Positions 10,369 to 19,255 of a DNA stretch of 64,000 bases are shown one piece after another. Position 1 is the first letter of the stretch. The number at the start of each line of letters is the position of its first letter. The notes below the pieces were generated by a model. That model was not told the origin of the DNA, did not search any database, and worked only from the letters and a program-made list of their open reading frames with translations. Source of the stretch: Bin87 sp965232895. GTDB lineage: Bacteria > Chloroflexota > Dehalococcoidia > Lucifugimonadales > UBA3495. The stretch covers positions 3,472,001-3,536,000 of the forward strand of contig OZ247430.1 of NCBI GenBank assembly GCA_965232895.1, in the 5' to 3' direction. Made by a program: the position numbers and the translations under genes.

Positions 10369-11783
10369 CGCCCCATAGGCATCAAGTTAAGGGAAGCTGC
10401 CGGTAAGATGGTGATTGCATTCCAATCAATCGCCACCGGAGCTTCCCATGAGCAGTGTGCCAGAAGTTGCCCAGGCCATGAGCCGGGTTCTCACCGGAGT
10501 GGCCCAGCAGGCCGCCGCCGAGACGGGGCTGGTGCAACGGCGTTCCAAACTCACCGGTCCCGGCTTGGTGCAGACCCTGGTTTTCGGTTGGCTGGCCGAC
10601 CCGGACGCCAGCCTCAGTTCGCTGACCCAGATGGCGGCCACGCTGGGGGTGACCATCAGTCCCCAGGGCCTGTTCCAGCGGTTCACGCCCCAAGGGGCGG
10701 AATGTCTGTACCGAGTTTTGCAAGAGGCTTTGGGTCAAGTTATTGACGCCGAACCGGTGGCGATTCCGCTACTGCGGCGCTTCACCGCCGTGTTGATCCA
10801 GGACAGCTCGGTCATCATGCTGCCCGACGGACTGAGCGAGGTCTGGGCCGGTTGCGGCGGCAGCGGTTCCTATGGACAGTCAGCCCTGAAACTACAGGTC
10901 CGGCTGGATTTGACCACTGTTTCTGATGCTGGGGCCTTTTCTGACTGATGGGCGAACCCCGGACAGCAATTCTGCGGTGCAGACGGCGCCGGTCCCAGCT
11001 GGCGCGCTGCGCATTGCCGACTTGGGGTATTACCGACTGGATACCTTCCGGGAATTGGCGGCGCAAGGGGGCTATTTCCTGTCTCGGTACAAAGCCGGAA
11101 CCAAACTCTACCGGCATGATGGCGCGGAACTGGACCTGCGGAAGCTGCTGTCCACTCCGTCGGCAACCGGCATTGACCGGCCGGTATTGCTGGGGCGCGC
11201 CCACCGCTTGCCTGTCCGCCTGCTGGCCGTCAAAGCGCCCCCAGAAGTGAGCGCCCAGCGGCGGCGGCAACTCAAAGACCACGCCCGCAAGAAAGGTCAG
11301 CAGCCCAGCAAAACCCGGTTGGCCTTATGCGACTGGACCATCTACGTTACCAACGCGCTCCCATCCCAGATCAGCCGAGATGAGGCAATGGTATTGGCGC
11401 GGGCGCGCTGGCAGATTGAACTGCTTTTCAAACTGTGGAAGCAACACGGAGGCATTGACCGCTGGCGCTCCGCCAATCCCTGGCGGATCCTCTGTGAGGT
11501 CTATGCCAAACTGACCGCCATGGTCATCCTGCACTGGACTTTGCTGACTGCGGTCTGGATGTACCCGGACCGAAGCCTGGTCAAGGCCGCCGCCGCCGTC
11601 CGTCGCTACGCCGTAATGCTGGCTACTGCCATGACCGGACTACTTACGGCAACCATGGTCATCGAGCAGATTGGCTTATGCCTGCGCGCCGGGTGTAAAA
11701 TCCAGCGGCGTCGTCAACGCCCCGGGTCATATCAACTACTACTCGCCCTAACCGACGACGCTTAACTTGATGCCTATGGGGCG
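10369..11783 (+). mobile_element. IS4-type insertion sequence, copy 1 (frameshifted)
   Basis: About 1,415 bp, bounded by inverted ends reading CGCCCCATAGGCATCAAG inward, and flanked on both sides by the direct 10-mer AATGATTATT (10359-10368 and 11784-11793). Left and right flanks each show the palindrome GGGGCG-N10-CGCCCC (10353-10374 and 11778-11799). The 10-mer is not itself symmetric and is in the same orientation on both sides, as expected of a target duplication. The element is nearly identical to copies at 36170 and 37595, but its transposase carries a +1 frameshift. Confidence 0.88.
10448..11765 (+). pseudogene. IS4-type transposase, frameshifted copy
   Basis: Matches the intact 438-aa transposases at 36249 and 37675 almost base for base. 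Near 10919-10924 it reads ACTGTTTCTGATG where the intact copies read ACTGGACTGATG, one base longer, so the first frame ends at 10948 and the rest of the protein is only in another frame (10926-11765). The break separates the first catalytic Asp from the second Asp and the Glu. The copy is therefore probably inactive, although the intact copies could mobilise it. I do not read it as programmed frameshifting because the other copies are continuous. Confidence 0.85.
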
Positions 11784-11828
11784 AATGATTATTCGCCCCT
11801 ACTTTTTCTGATGGCAGCTGATAGCCGT

Positions 11829-12278
11829 TTATTTGGCTTCGTAGTCGGTTTCGTTGAGCAAAAACTCTTCAACCTCCGGAGTCAGGGGCAGTCTTACAAC
11901 GCCGGTCGCCTCATCACGTACTCCGAAACGCTGGCGCGCCTCCGCCAGGCGACTGCTTTGAAGACGCAACCCCTCGCGCAATCCTTCACGTAACCCTTCA
12001 CCCCTCGCCTTGGCCAACGCCCGCTCCCGTGCCACTCTTCTGATTTCCTGCTTCGTCTCGAACATTCTTCGCACCTCGTCAAACAGGCCGGCCAGCGGTA
12101 TCACAAACGCCCAGTACAGCTTCGTTACCGCGGTTGCAAAGTACCGGTACAGCCAAACCTCTGAATCGCCAAATACCTCCAAGATCACCACGCTGGCGAC
12201 GCCGGCCAGCGTAAATCCGACAATTTGCCACCAGATACCACGGTTGGGCAGTTCCCCGGATAGTCCCGATGCTCTCAT
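11829..12278 (-). CDS. Small two-TM protein with charged coiled-coil tail (unknown function)
   Basis: 149 aa. Two hydrophobic segments (about residues 14-36 and 47-66) are followed by a strongly charged helix containing the near-repeat EGLREGLREGL, then a short C-terminal part with LTPEVEEFLLNE. I do not recognise a named family. A second protein of the same architecture lies at 61809-62210, with the tail AEGRAEGKAEGR and LTPEQVAILARE. The helical repeats suggest self-association next to the membrane. It lies downstream of the UGSC gene on the same strand with an 18-bp gap, so it may be in that operon. Confidence 0.6.
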   Translation of the reverse strand: MRASGLSGELPNRGIWWQIVGFTLAGVASVVILEVFGDSEVWLYRYFATAVTKLYWAFVIPLAGLFDEVRRMFETKQEIRRVARERALAKARGEGLREGLREGLRLQSSRLAEARQRFGVRDEATGVVRLPLTPEVEEFLLNETDYEAK

Positions 12279-12296
12279 TGTAGCAAATGCGCCGGC

Positions 12297-12839
12297 CTAC
12301 CGATCAACCAGACAGGCAATCACCTGCGCCGCCGCCGTGGCCGCTCGCTCGGACAACTCGGCATCGGTCAGGGTTACGATGGGGTGCTCGATGATCGCCA
12401 GCCCGTACTCGGGGTCGCCGCGCATGCGGGACATGGCGTGGGCCTGGCTCACGAAGGGTCGGGTAGTCAATACGGTGGAAGGGATGCCCAGCAACTCGGT
12501 TTCCATTGCATCGTGCACACTGCACGCGGTGCAGGACCCTCATTCCGCCGTGGCATGTATTGCCACGTCAATGCTCTTTGCGGTGCGCTGCAGGTCCTCG
12601 ATGCGGGCCGGCCACTGCCAGCCGCCCTTGTTGTGCTCCACGGCGCCGGCGATGTCGTAGCGTTCGCCGAGGATGGCGGCGATGCGGCGGAGCAGGTCCT
12701 CGGAGTGGGGCTTGTTGTTGGCGAACAAGCCGATCACCTTGCCGTCCAGGGTCGCCGGGCGCTGCGCCAACCGCGACGGAGCCGGCGGGGAGTCGTCACG
12801 CGGATCCAGCGTGACGATGGGAGTGGATTGTGTTGTCAT
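12297..12839 (-). CDS. UGSC-family selenoprotein, locus A (in-frame UGA read as Sec)
   Basis: Read through the UGA at 12540-12542, this is one continuous 180-aa protein with Sec100 in the motif U-G-S-C (codons TGA GGG TCC TGC). Upstream is an alpha/beta half (DGKVIGLFANNKPHSEDLL), downstream a second half (MSRMRGDPEYGLAIIEHP). The UGSC motif is a recognised selenoprotein signature of a redox-like family whose reaction is not established. Without readthrough the gene would be a 99-aa fragment followed by an orphan frame in the same phase. A SECIS-like hairpin lies at 12512-12526. The start ATG has GGAG 8 bp upstream. It lies 56 bp downstream of its putative partner. No Sec machinery is in this window. 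Confidence 0.82.
12512..12526 (-). promoter_or_regulatory. Bacterial SECIS-like hairpin, locus A
   Basis: On the minus strand, 14 nt after the UGA, CGTGCA pairs perfectly with TGCACG around the loop GUG. Loop position (+20) and a G at its start fit the known pattern of bacterial SECIS elements, which sit just downstream of the Sec UGA inside the coding region. Confidence 0.65.
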
Positions 12840-12895
12840 GGGATCATCTCCTGGTTCGGTTCCAGCCCGCAGGATAAAGCGGGATCACGATGGCG

Positions 12896-13897
12896 TCAGT
12901 GGGGTACGGCCACCTCGCGGATAACCGAGCGGCTGGAGCCCCAGGTGCTGATCAGGCTGATGAAGGCCCCGGCCATGCCGCCCCCGGGCAGGACGGTGAT
13001 CCGGTCGGCTTCCGGAACCACCGGCACCAGCCGATCGTGATCCAGTTCGTGCCCCATTCGTTTCCAGCGCATCCACTCCGATACCGGCAGCCGCGCCTTG
13101 TCGTGCAGGAAACCGGCCACTTGCTGCCGCGACCAGCCGGCCGCCGCCACGTGCTGCATGGCCTCGGGGCTGATGACACAGATCACTTCGGGCATGCCCG
13201 GGCCAAAGGCCAGCATGGCGTGGGCCACGGTGGTCAGGAAGTCCGCCGGATCCCGGTCGCCATGCAGGGTTACCTGCAGGGGCGCCAGGGTGGCGAAGGC
13301 TCTCACGATAGTGGCGTCGTCGCCGTAGCCCAATTCCGATGCCAGGGACGCCCACGGGCTGATGGCCAGGTTCTCCGGGAAGCTGAAGGTGATCTTGCCG
13401 GCGTGTCCGAAGGTGCTGTTGTCCATCACCACCGGAACCGAGCCGTAGAAGTTGGACTTGAACAGGTTCACCGCCCGCCCGATGGCGGCGTTGGCGCGGC
13501 TTCCGTTGCCCATCATCTCCACGCCGGCGTTCATTCCGATGGCCTCGGCGTAGGGACCGCTGACCACCGTGAGCACGGTGGCGCCGTTGGTGGACGTGCT
13601 GCTGGCGTGCAGGTTGAAGCTGCGGTCCGTTATCGCCGATAGCGACGCCATGACCACCGGGAAGTGTTCCGGCAGGCAGCCGGCCATCACCGCGTTGACG
13701 GCGGCCTTGCCGGCTGTGAACCGCTTCTGCCGGATAATCTCCGTTCCCAGGTCGTGGTCGGCGTCCACGCCGGCGTAGTCCAGCATGGCCTGTACCCGGT
13801 CGGGCGTGGGCGGGACGATGGGCAGGCCGTCAGTGAGACCGTTGGAGAAGTAGTACTCCTGGGCGTCGTTCCAGTCGGCGAATCTGATGGTGGTCAT
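12896..13897 (-). CDS. UGSC-partner protein A (unnamed family)
   Basis: 333-aa soluble protein; I cannot name its family. It is clearly paralogous to the 357-aa protein at 24872-25945. Shared blocks are YY...TDG-P-VP near the N terminus, the cysteine block AVNAVMAGC-PE-FPVV near residue 75, a GP-AE..G-N segment, ANA-IGRA, a SP[EA] block with a following amphipathic helix, and a Gly-rich C terminus. The one strictly shared Cys (VMAGC) could pair with the selenol/thiol of the UGSC protein, which follows directly. The co-occurrence at two loci supports a joint role; the reaction is unknown. Confidence 0.75.
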   Translation of the reverse strand: MTTIRFADWNDAQEYYFSNGLTDGLPIVPPTPDRVQAMLDYAGVDADHDLGTEIIRQKRFTAGKAAVNAVMAGCLPEHFPVVMASLSAITDRSFNLHASSTSTNGATVLTVVSGPYAEAIGMNAGVEMMGNGSRANAAIGRAVNLFKSNFYGSVPVVMDNSTFGHAGKITFSFPENLAISPWASLASELGYGDDATIVRAFATLAPLQVTLHGDRDPADFLTTVAHAMLAFGPGMPEVICVISPEAMQHVAAAGWSRQQVAGFLHDKARLPVSEWMRWKRMGHELDHDRLVPVVPEADRITVLPGGGMAGAFISLISTWGSSRSVIREVAVPH

Positions 13898-13982
13898 GTG
13901 GCAATCACTCGCGATGTCGGTGTTTGGGCGATACGGGATTATGCCATCATTCGTTGTTACCCGCGAGTGTCCGCCGGCCAGC

Positions 13983-15380
13983 TCAGTTGCGCAGGCCGCC
14001 CCGCCGAAAGTCTGGGGCCTCCATGGGCATTTCGGTCACCACCAGCGGGTCTTGCAGCCGTGAGGCGATGCGCGGGCGCGCGGATGCGATAGCCTCGATC
14101 TGTTGCGATGTGGTGATGATGGTGGGCAGTCGCTCCTCGTAGCGGTAGCCTACGATCTGGAACAACTTGTCCTCGGCGAAGGGCGTGCTGCGCTCCGCTC
14201 CCATGTCGTCCAGCACCAGCACGTCGGCGTTGCGGATCCGGTCCAACAGGTCGTCGTGGTTGACTGCGCTGTCCGGGGCGAAGGTGGCCCGAAGATAATC
14301 GAGGAGGTCGGCCACCGTCGCAAAGAAGACCTCGTCGCCCCGGTCTTCGCGCTCGGCCGCGGCGGCCACCGCCAGGTGGGTCTTGCCCACGCCGTACGGT
14401 CCGTGCAGGCTCAGCCAACCATCGGGACTGTTCGCCCACCGCTGCACGTAGGACTTGGCGGCGCGGAGGCTGCGTTGCTGATCGTCGGTCAGCCGGCCGT
14501 TGCCGGCCGGATCGAAAGCGGCGAAGGTCATCCGCGCCCTCATGTTGGGCGGGATTGCGCCTATGGATCGGCCAGTGGAACCGCCCACCCTGCCCAGCCG
14601 GTAGAGCCGCCCGAACCCGTCCGGTGATTCCAGCCGGGTGCGCAGGAAGTCGTCCAGCCGGTTGGGGTCGCCGCGCAGGGTAACCACCGTGGGCAGGCGG
14701 GCAGCGTGCCGGGAAGCCAGCAATTGGAACAGCCGCTCCTGGGTCCACGGAGTAGACGGACGAGTGGGCAGGTCGTCCAGGACCAACAATGGCGCGTGGC
14801 GAACCTGATCGAACAGGTCAACGAATGGCTGATCGGCTTCGTCATCGAAACCGCTGCGCAGGTAGTCGATGAGGTCCGCCGCGGTGATGAACAAGGCCGG
14901 GCTGCCCAGCTCGATCCGGCGGTTGGCGATGGCGGCGGCCAGGTAGGTCTTGCCGCTCCCGCTGGGGCCGACGAGGGTGAGCCATCCCTCGGGGCTTTCG
15001 GCGTAGGCGACGGCGGCGGTCAGGGCATTGCGGAAAGCCTGCCGTGCTGCTGGCTCCTGGCTCAGGCCGTCCGGATTGGCATTCTCGAACGTGGCCTGGC
15101 GCAGGGACCCGAGATTGCTGTACCGCTCCAGGGCTTCGATGCGCTGGCTTCGGTCGGTGTCCTGTTCCTGGCACCGGCACGGGAACACCTTGCCGAAATC
15201 GGGATTGGTTACGTGGACCTGCCGCGTGACCCAACCCGCCCCGCCGCACCGCTCGCAATCCTCAGCCCCGTTCCGGCTCTCCGGGCTCCCAGGGTAGTCG
15301 ACCGTATCGGCGTCGATAGCTGTCCAGGTATCCCGAGCGGCTATCCGGCGCAATATCGCTCCCAGGCTCTCCATGCTCAT
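13983..15380 (-). CDS. Tandem DnaC/IstB-like AAA+ ATPase (putative helicase loader)
   Basis: 465 aa. A four-Cys zinc-ribbon-like site (C42, C45, C68, C70) is followed by two complete DnaC-like AAA+ modules. Module 1 has Walker A GPSGSGKT (138-145) and Walker B LLVLDD; module 2 has GPYGVGKT (327-334) and VLVLDDMGAE. The modules resemble each other (ADLIDYLRSGF versus ADLLDYLRATF), so an internal duplication is likely. DnaC/DnaI proteins are single-module helicase loaders, about half this size. Its place as last gene of rplI-dnaB-dnaD supports a role in loading DnaB. Its start overlaps the dnaD-like gene by 119 bp; a later start (for example TTG at 15353) cannot be excluded. Confidence 0.82.
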   Translation of the reverse strand: MSMESLGAILRRIAARDTWTAIDADTVDYPGSPESRNGAEDCERCGGAGWVTRQVHVTNPDFGKVFPCRCQEQDTDRSQRIEALERYSNLGSLRQATFENANPDGLSQEPAARQAFRNALTAAVAYAESPEGWLTLVGPSGSGKTYLAAAIANRRIELGSPALFITAADLIDYLRSGFDDEADQPFVDLFDQVRHAPLLVLDDLPTRPSTPWTQERLFQLLASRHAARLPTVVTLRGDPNRLDDFLRTRLESPDGFGRLYRLGRVGGSTGRSIGAIPPNMRARMTFAAFDPAGNGRLTDDQQRSLRAAKSYVQRWANSPDGWLSLHGPYGVGKTHLAVAAAAEREDRGDEVFFATVADLLDYLRATFAPDSAVNHDDLLDRIRNADVLVLDDMGAERSTPFAEDKLFQIVGYRYEERLPTIITTSQQIEAIASARPRIASRLQDPLVVTEMPMEAPDFRRGGLRN

Positions 15381-16092
15381 GGCTTAAGTCTCTGCCTCGG
15401 TCGGTTATGCTCGCCCCGGATTGGGTTTGCCGCTCCTGTTGCTTGCGGCGTAGCACTGCATCTATAAACCGCCATGTGCGTACGTTGCGTTCCGCCGCGA
15501 TGGCTATGGCGTCGGCGATCCATTCCGCCGGATACTCCTCTTCCGCCGCTCGCAACTGCTCGGCTAAGCTATGACCGTACGGGCCGATGTGCTGCTCGTA
15601 TAACGCGAATATGTTAGCACGCGGTGCTTCGATTGTCGGCGAATCAGGATGCAGTTCCGGCGCATCGGGGTTCGCCTGTCGCGCCAGGTCGGCGCCGGTC
15701 AGCTCCGAGAGGTCCGCCGTCTCTAAATAGCGCCGGCAGTCGTCGTCGTTCAGCAGGACGCGCATCGTTCCGCGATCGCGTATCGCCGTCAGCGTGCCGC
15801 GATCGAGGGCGGCCCCCAGCCCGGCTCGCACGGAATTCTCGACTCTGCCGGACAGCGCGGCGCCCAGCACCCGATCATCCAGCAGATCCTCCAGGGCGAC
15901 GGAAGGCGGAACCGATCGGCGCTTAGGTTCGTCCGCCAGGAGGGCCAGCGCCCGCAGCGTCACCTTGAGTTCGACGATGTCGTCGATGTCGGCCAGCCAC
16001 TGCGACAGGGCCGCCGCCGGTATGGGGATCCGGCGTGCGTTGGCCGGCAGTGGTTCTGGGTAAATCCGCGCTTTGCCAGCGACGTCATCCAT
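15262..16092 (-). CDS. DnaD-domain replication protein
   Basis: 276 aa. The C-terminal part (about residues 170-225) carries the DnaD C-terminal domain pattern: IFALYEQHIGPYGHSLAEQL, EEYPAEWIADAIAIA and TWRFIDAVLRR. This is followed by a tail with YRRRYGRLPW, as in DnaD/DnaB-type primosome proteins of Firmicutes. The N-terminal half is probably a winged helix. It lies between dnaB (ends at 16093, one base away) and the tandem DnaC-like ATPase, so it likely helps recruit or load the replicative helicase. Confidence 0.82.
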   Translation of the reverse strand: MDDVAGKARIYPEPLPANARRIPIPAAALSQWLADIDDIVELKVTLRALALLADEPKRRSVPPSVALEDLLDDRVLGAALSGRVENSVRAGLGAALDRGTLTAIRDRGTMRVLLNDDDCRRYLETADLSELTGADLARQANPDAPELHPDSPTIEAPRANIFALYEQHIGPYGHSLAEQLRAAEEEYPAEWIADAIAIAAERNVRTWRFIDAVLRRKQQERQTQSGASITDRGRDLSHEHGEPGSDIAPDSRSGYLDSYRRRYGRLPWEPGEPERG

Positions 16093-17478
16093 CTAGGCGA
16101 CGGACTCCTCGTAGCGCGCCAGCTCGTCGAACCGCATCAGGTTGTCCCGGAAGTAGAGGTGGAAGCTCCCGGTGGGTCCGTGCCGGTGCTTGGCTACGAT
16201 CAACTCCACGAGGTTGCGCGGATAGGGCCTTCCCGGCGCGTGCTGCTCCCACTCTTCTTCGGTGAAGTTGCGGTCCTCGCGGTACAGGAAGGTCACCACG
16301 TCGGCGTCCTGCTCGATGCTGCCGCTGTCCCGCAGGTCGGAAAGCTGCGGGCGATGTCCGGGCCGGTTTTCCACCACGCGGCTGAGCTGCGAGCAGGTGA
16401 AAACCGGCACGTTCAGGTCCCGGGCCATGCCCTTCAGAGACCGGGAGATCTCGCTGATTTCCTGCACCCGATTTTCGCCATAGCCCTGCCGCCGGCCGCC
16501 GCCCTGGATCAGCTGGAGGTAGTCGACCACCAGGAAGTCCAGCCCATGCTCCAGCTGCAGCCGTTGGGCCTTGCTCCTCATGTCCATGGTGGTCTGGAAG
16601 GGGGTGTCGTCGATGAAGATAGGGAGCCCGGAGAGCAGACCCACGGCGTCGGATATCACGTTCTGCTCGTTTTCTGACAACAGGCCGAGGCGCAGCCGGT
16701 GCGAGTCCACTCCCGACTCGGCGACGAGCATCCGCATCGCGATCTGCTCGCGGCTCATCTCCAGGCTGAAGATGCCACAGGTCTGGCCGGACTTGGCCGC
16801 GTTGGTGCAGATGTTCAGGGCCAGGCTGCTCTTGCCGAGGCCGGGCCGTGCGCCGACGATCAGCAGGTCGGAACGCTGCATCCCGCCCAGCAGGTTGTCG
16901 AAGTCGCTATAGCCGCTCTGCAGGGGTGGCTCGTCGGTCAGGGACACGTCGCCGATGTCGCCCTGCAGGTAGACGTCGAGCACCGAGCTCAGCGGGATGA
17001 AGCCCCGGTCGTCGCCGGCCGGGCGGACACCGAAGAGCACCTCCACCGACTGGCGCATCGTTTCGTCGACGTCCGAGCTCTCGTCGAACCCCAGCTCGGC
17101 AATGCGGTTCCCGGCTGCGATGATGCGTCGCTTGGCCGCCGTCTCGGCGACGATGGCGGCGTAGTGCTCCACGTTGACCGACGTGGGTGTGCCGGCGATG
17201 AGTTGTCCCAGGTAGGGCAGCCCACCCACCTGCTCTAACCGCCCCTGGGTTTGCAGCTCCCGGGCGACGGTGATCTGGTCGATGGCCTCCTGGCGAGAGA
17301 AAACCGCCAGGCAGGCGGCGAAGCAGAACTGGTGCCGGGCCCGGTGAAAGTCCTCGGGCTTGATCACCGGGGTGACCCGATGCAGGGCGTCGCCGTCAAT
17401 GAGCAGCGCGCCCAGCACCGCGGCCTCGGCCTCAAGGTCGTGGGGCAATTGCCGTTCACTGTACGGGTCGGCAACCAC
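16093..17478 (-). CDS. dnaB: Replicative DNA helicase DnaB
   Basis: 461-aa hexameric 5'-3' helicase of the replisome. The N-terminal domain begins LPHDLEAEAAVLGALL; the RecA-like C-terminal domain has Walker A GARPGLGKSSLA near residue 210, VVDYLQLI (Walker B region) and the C-terminal KHRHGPTGSFHLYF. Length is normal and no intein is present. The start is GTG at 17478, with GAGGA about 10 bp upstream. It is second in the operon after rplI (68-bp gap) and directly precedes the dnaD-like gene. Confidence 0.96.
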   Translation of the reverse strand: MVADPYSERQLPHDLEAEAAVLGALLIDGDALHRVTPVIKPEDFHRARHQFCFAACLAVFSRQEAIDQITVARELQTQGRLEQVGGLPYLGQLIAGTPTSVNVEHYAAIVAETAAKRRIIAAGNRIAELGFDESSDVDETMRQSVEVLFGVRPAGDDRGFIPLSSVLDVYLQGDIGDVSLTDEPPLQSGYSDFDNLLGGMQRSDLLIVGARPGLGKSSLALNICTNAAKSGQTCGIFSLEMSREQIAMRMLVAESGVDSHRLRLGLLSENEQNVISDAVGLLSGLPIFIDDTPFQTTMDMRSKAQRLQLEHGLDFLVVDYLQLIQGGGRRQGYGENRVQEISEISRSLKGMARDLNVPVFTCSQLSRVVENRPGHRPQLSDLRDSGSIEQDADVVTFLYREDRNFTEEEWEQHAPGRPYPRNLVELIVAKHRHGPTGSFHLYFRDNLMRFDELARYEESVA

Positions 17479-17546
17479 GGCGTACCGGTCCTCTGTTGGA
17501 AAGCCGCAGCAATATTCGCTGCGACGAATTGGCGGTTACTGGCCGA

Positions 17547-17996
17547 TTACTCTTCCACGGCCGCGATGACGTTGATGGTCGCCCGAATCTCGCTGGATAG
17601 GTTCAGCACGACCTCGTACTCGCCGGGTTCGCGGATGGGTTCGACGCTGCTGGTGATGCGGCGGTCGATGTCGCGCTCCAGCAGCTCTCCGATGGCGTCC
17701 GCGATTCCGATCCCGCTGATGGCGCCGTAGTAGCGGCCGGTGGGAGTGACCCGGCCCGGGATGGTGACGGTGAGGTTGTCCAGCGCTTCGGCCAGTTCCT
17801 CCACGACCTGCGTCTCCCGCGCCCGCTGCTGGTCGCCTTCGACCTTGATCTTGTCCAGGCGTTTCATCGTTTCGTCGGTGGCGATTTCCGCCAAACCCTT
17901 GGGCAGCAGGTAGTTGCGCGCGTAGCCGCGCGAGACACGCTTGACCTCGCCGGCCCGGGCCTGGTCGGGAACGTCGTGCAGGAACAGCATCATCAT
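17547..17996 (-). CDS. rplI: 50S ribosomal protein L9
   Basis: 149 aa. It has the N-terminal rRNA-binding domain pattern FLHDVPDQARAGEVKRVS followed by GYARNYLLPKGLAE, the long connecting helix and the C-terminal domain with YYGAISGIGIADAI. Several Met codons lie at the start (ATGATGATG); the second or third may be the true start. Often rplI follows rpsF-ssb-rpsR; here those genes are absent and rplI heads the dnaB-dnaD-dnaC replication operon. Confidence 0.95.
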   Translation of the reverse strand: MMMLFLHDVPDQARAGEVKRVSRGYARNYLLPKGLAEIATDETMKRLDKIKVEGDQQRARETQVVEELAEALDNLTVTIPGRVTPTGRYYGAISGIGIADAIGELLERDIDRRITSSVEPIREPGEYEVVLNLSSEIRATINVIAAVEE

Positions 17997-18246
17997 GGGT
18001 GGGGCCTCTCAATATTTGTGATTGCCGGCGACCAACCATGTGCCGTGCCGACGTTCGCGATCTGCTGGGTCGAGTTTGGCCACCCATTATAGACCATCCC
18101 GGTTGAGGTCGGCATCGACCGTACGTCGCTACGCTGCTCACGACGGCAGGCCATGACGTGAAGACCCCGCCGGATCGCATGCTCAACGGCGTGCCCGGTG
18201 CGGTAGAATGGGCCGGACCAACGCCACGCCATTCCGGAGGCACCAT

Positions 18247-18912
18247 ATGTCTTTCTGCGATGAGATCGAGCTCGAGTCCCAGCAACAACGCGACGCCATG
18301 GCGTTCCATCCCTTTGTGCAGGGCATCGGCAATGGCACGCTCCCGTTGGACCGGTTCAAGCACTTCATCACCCAGGACTACGTGTACCTCATCGATTTTG
18401 CCCGAGTCCTCGCCCTTGCTTCGGCCAAGGCTCCCGATCTGCCGGCGATGTCGTGGTTCGCCCGCGCGGTGGACTACATCCTGAACACGGAGATGGACCT
18501 GCACCGCTCGTATTGCGCCCAGTTCGGCATTACCGAAGCCGAGTTGGACGCCACCCGGCACGCGCCAACGTGCTACTCGTACACCAGCTATCTGCTGCGC
18601 GTCGCCCACCAGGGAACGTTCGGTGAAGTGGTCGCCGCAGTGTTGCCCTGCATTTGGGGATATTGGCGCGTCGGTGAACGCCTGGCTGACCAGGGGCTGC
18701 CGGACCACGCCGGCTACGCCCAGTGGATCCAGATGTACGCCGCGGCCGAACAGCAGTCGGTTGCGGAGGAATGCCGCGAAATCTGCGACCGCATCGCCGC
18801 CACGGCCGGGCCCGCCGAGATCGCCGCCATGAAAGAGGCGTACATCACGTGCACACGCTACGAGCAGGCCTTCTGGGAGATGGGCTGGACGCTGGAGGAT
18901 TGGCCCGTATAG
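18247..18912 (+). CDS. TenA/thiaminase II family protein
   Basis: 221-aa all-helical protein of the TenA (thiaminase II) family, which hydrolyses aminopyrimidine breakdown products to recycle thiamine pyrimidine. Conserved pieces are FKHFITQDYVYL with the active-site Asp and Tyr, AVLPCIWGYWRVG with the catalytic Cys, and a C-terminal YEQAFWEMGW holding the conserved Glu. The ATG at 18247 is preceded by GGAGG at 18236-18240. The gene stands alone; no other thiamine genes are near. Confidence 0.88.
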   Translation: MSFCDEIELESQQQRDAMAFHPFVQGIGNGTLPLDRFKHFITQDYVYLIDFARVLALASAKAPDLPAMSWFARAVDYILNTEMDLHRSYCAQFGITEAELDATRHAPTCYSYTSYLLRVAHQGTFGEVVAAVLPCIWGYWRVGERLADQGLPDHAGYAQWIQMYAAAEQQSVAEECREICDRIAATAGPAEIAAMKEAYITCTRYEQAFWEMGWTLEDWPV

Positions 18913-18957
18913 CCGTCCTCAGACACGGATCAATTGCACGGGCATCGTCGGCGAACG

Positions 18958-19032
18958 TGGTCGGGGTGGGCAGATTCGAACTGCCGATCTCCTGCTCCCA
19001 AAGCAGGCGCCTTGCCGCTAGGCCACACCCCG
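18958..19032 (-). tRNA. tRNA-Pro (anticodon TGG)
   Basis: Minus-strand cloverleaf. Acceptor CGGGGTG pairs with CACCCCG, followed by discriminator A and an encoded CCA. The anticodon stem CCTGC/GCAGG encloses loop TTTGGGA, giving anticodon TGG. The T arm reads GGCAG-TTCGAAT-CTGCC. Confidence 0.95.
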
Positions 19033-19069
19033 ACGTCTCCCTCCCGACGGCCCGGGCGATCTGGCAAAG

Positions 19070-19141
19070 TACCCCCGCGGAGACTCGAACTCCGGTCTCT
19101 GGCTCCGGAGGCCAGCACTCTATCCACTGAGCTACGGGGGC
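19070..19141 (-). tRNA. tRNA-Arg (anticodon CCG)
   Basis: Minus-strand cloverleaf. Acceptor GCCCCCG pairs with CGGGGGT (one G-U), with no encoded CCA. Anticodon stem CTGGC/GCCAG has loop CTCCGGA, anticodon CCG. The T loop is TTCGAGT. Confidence 0.95.
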
Positions 19142-19255
19142 ACTTTCGATTTTAGCACAACCGGCGGCGCGACAATTCGCGTTGCCGGATCAGTGATCAT
19201 GCCGGCCATATGCGAACCCGCCCAGGCTCCGGCTGACCAGGCTGGCTTGCCGGCC

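Noticed and set aside
10448..11765. Programmed ribosomal frameshifting in IS copy 1
   Set aside because: The two other copies code the transposase in one continuous frame, and the site in copy 1 is a compound base change rather than a slippery heptamer with a downstream structure.
12297..12839. Reading the UGSC gene A as a nonsense pseudogene
   Set aside because: The UGA falls exactly on the Sec codon of a known motif, the frame is kept on both sides, a hairpin follows, and a diverged second copy (26747-27286) has the same arrangement.
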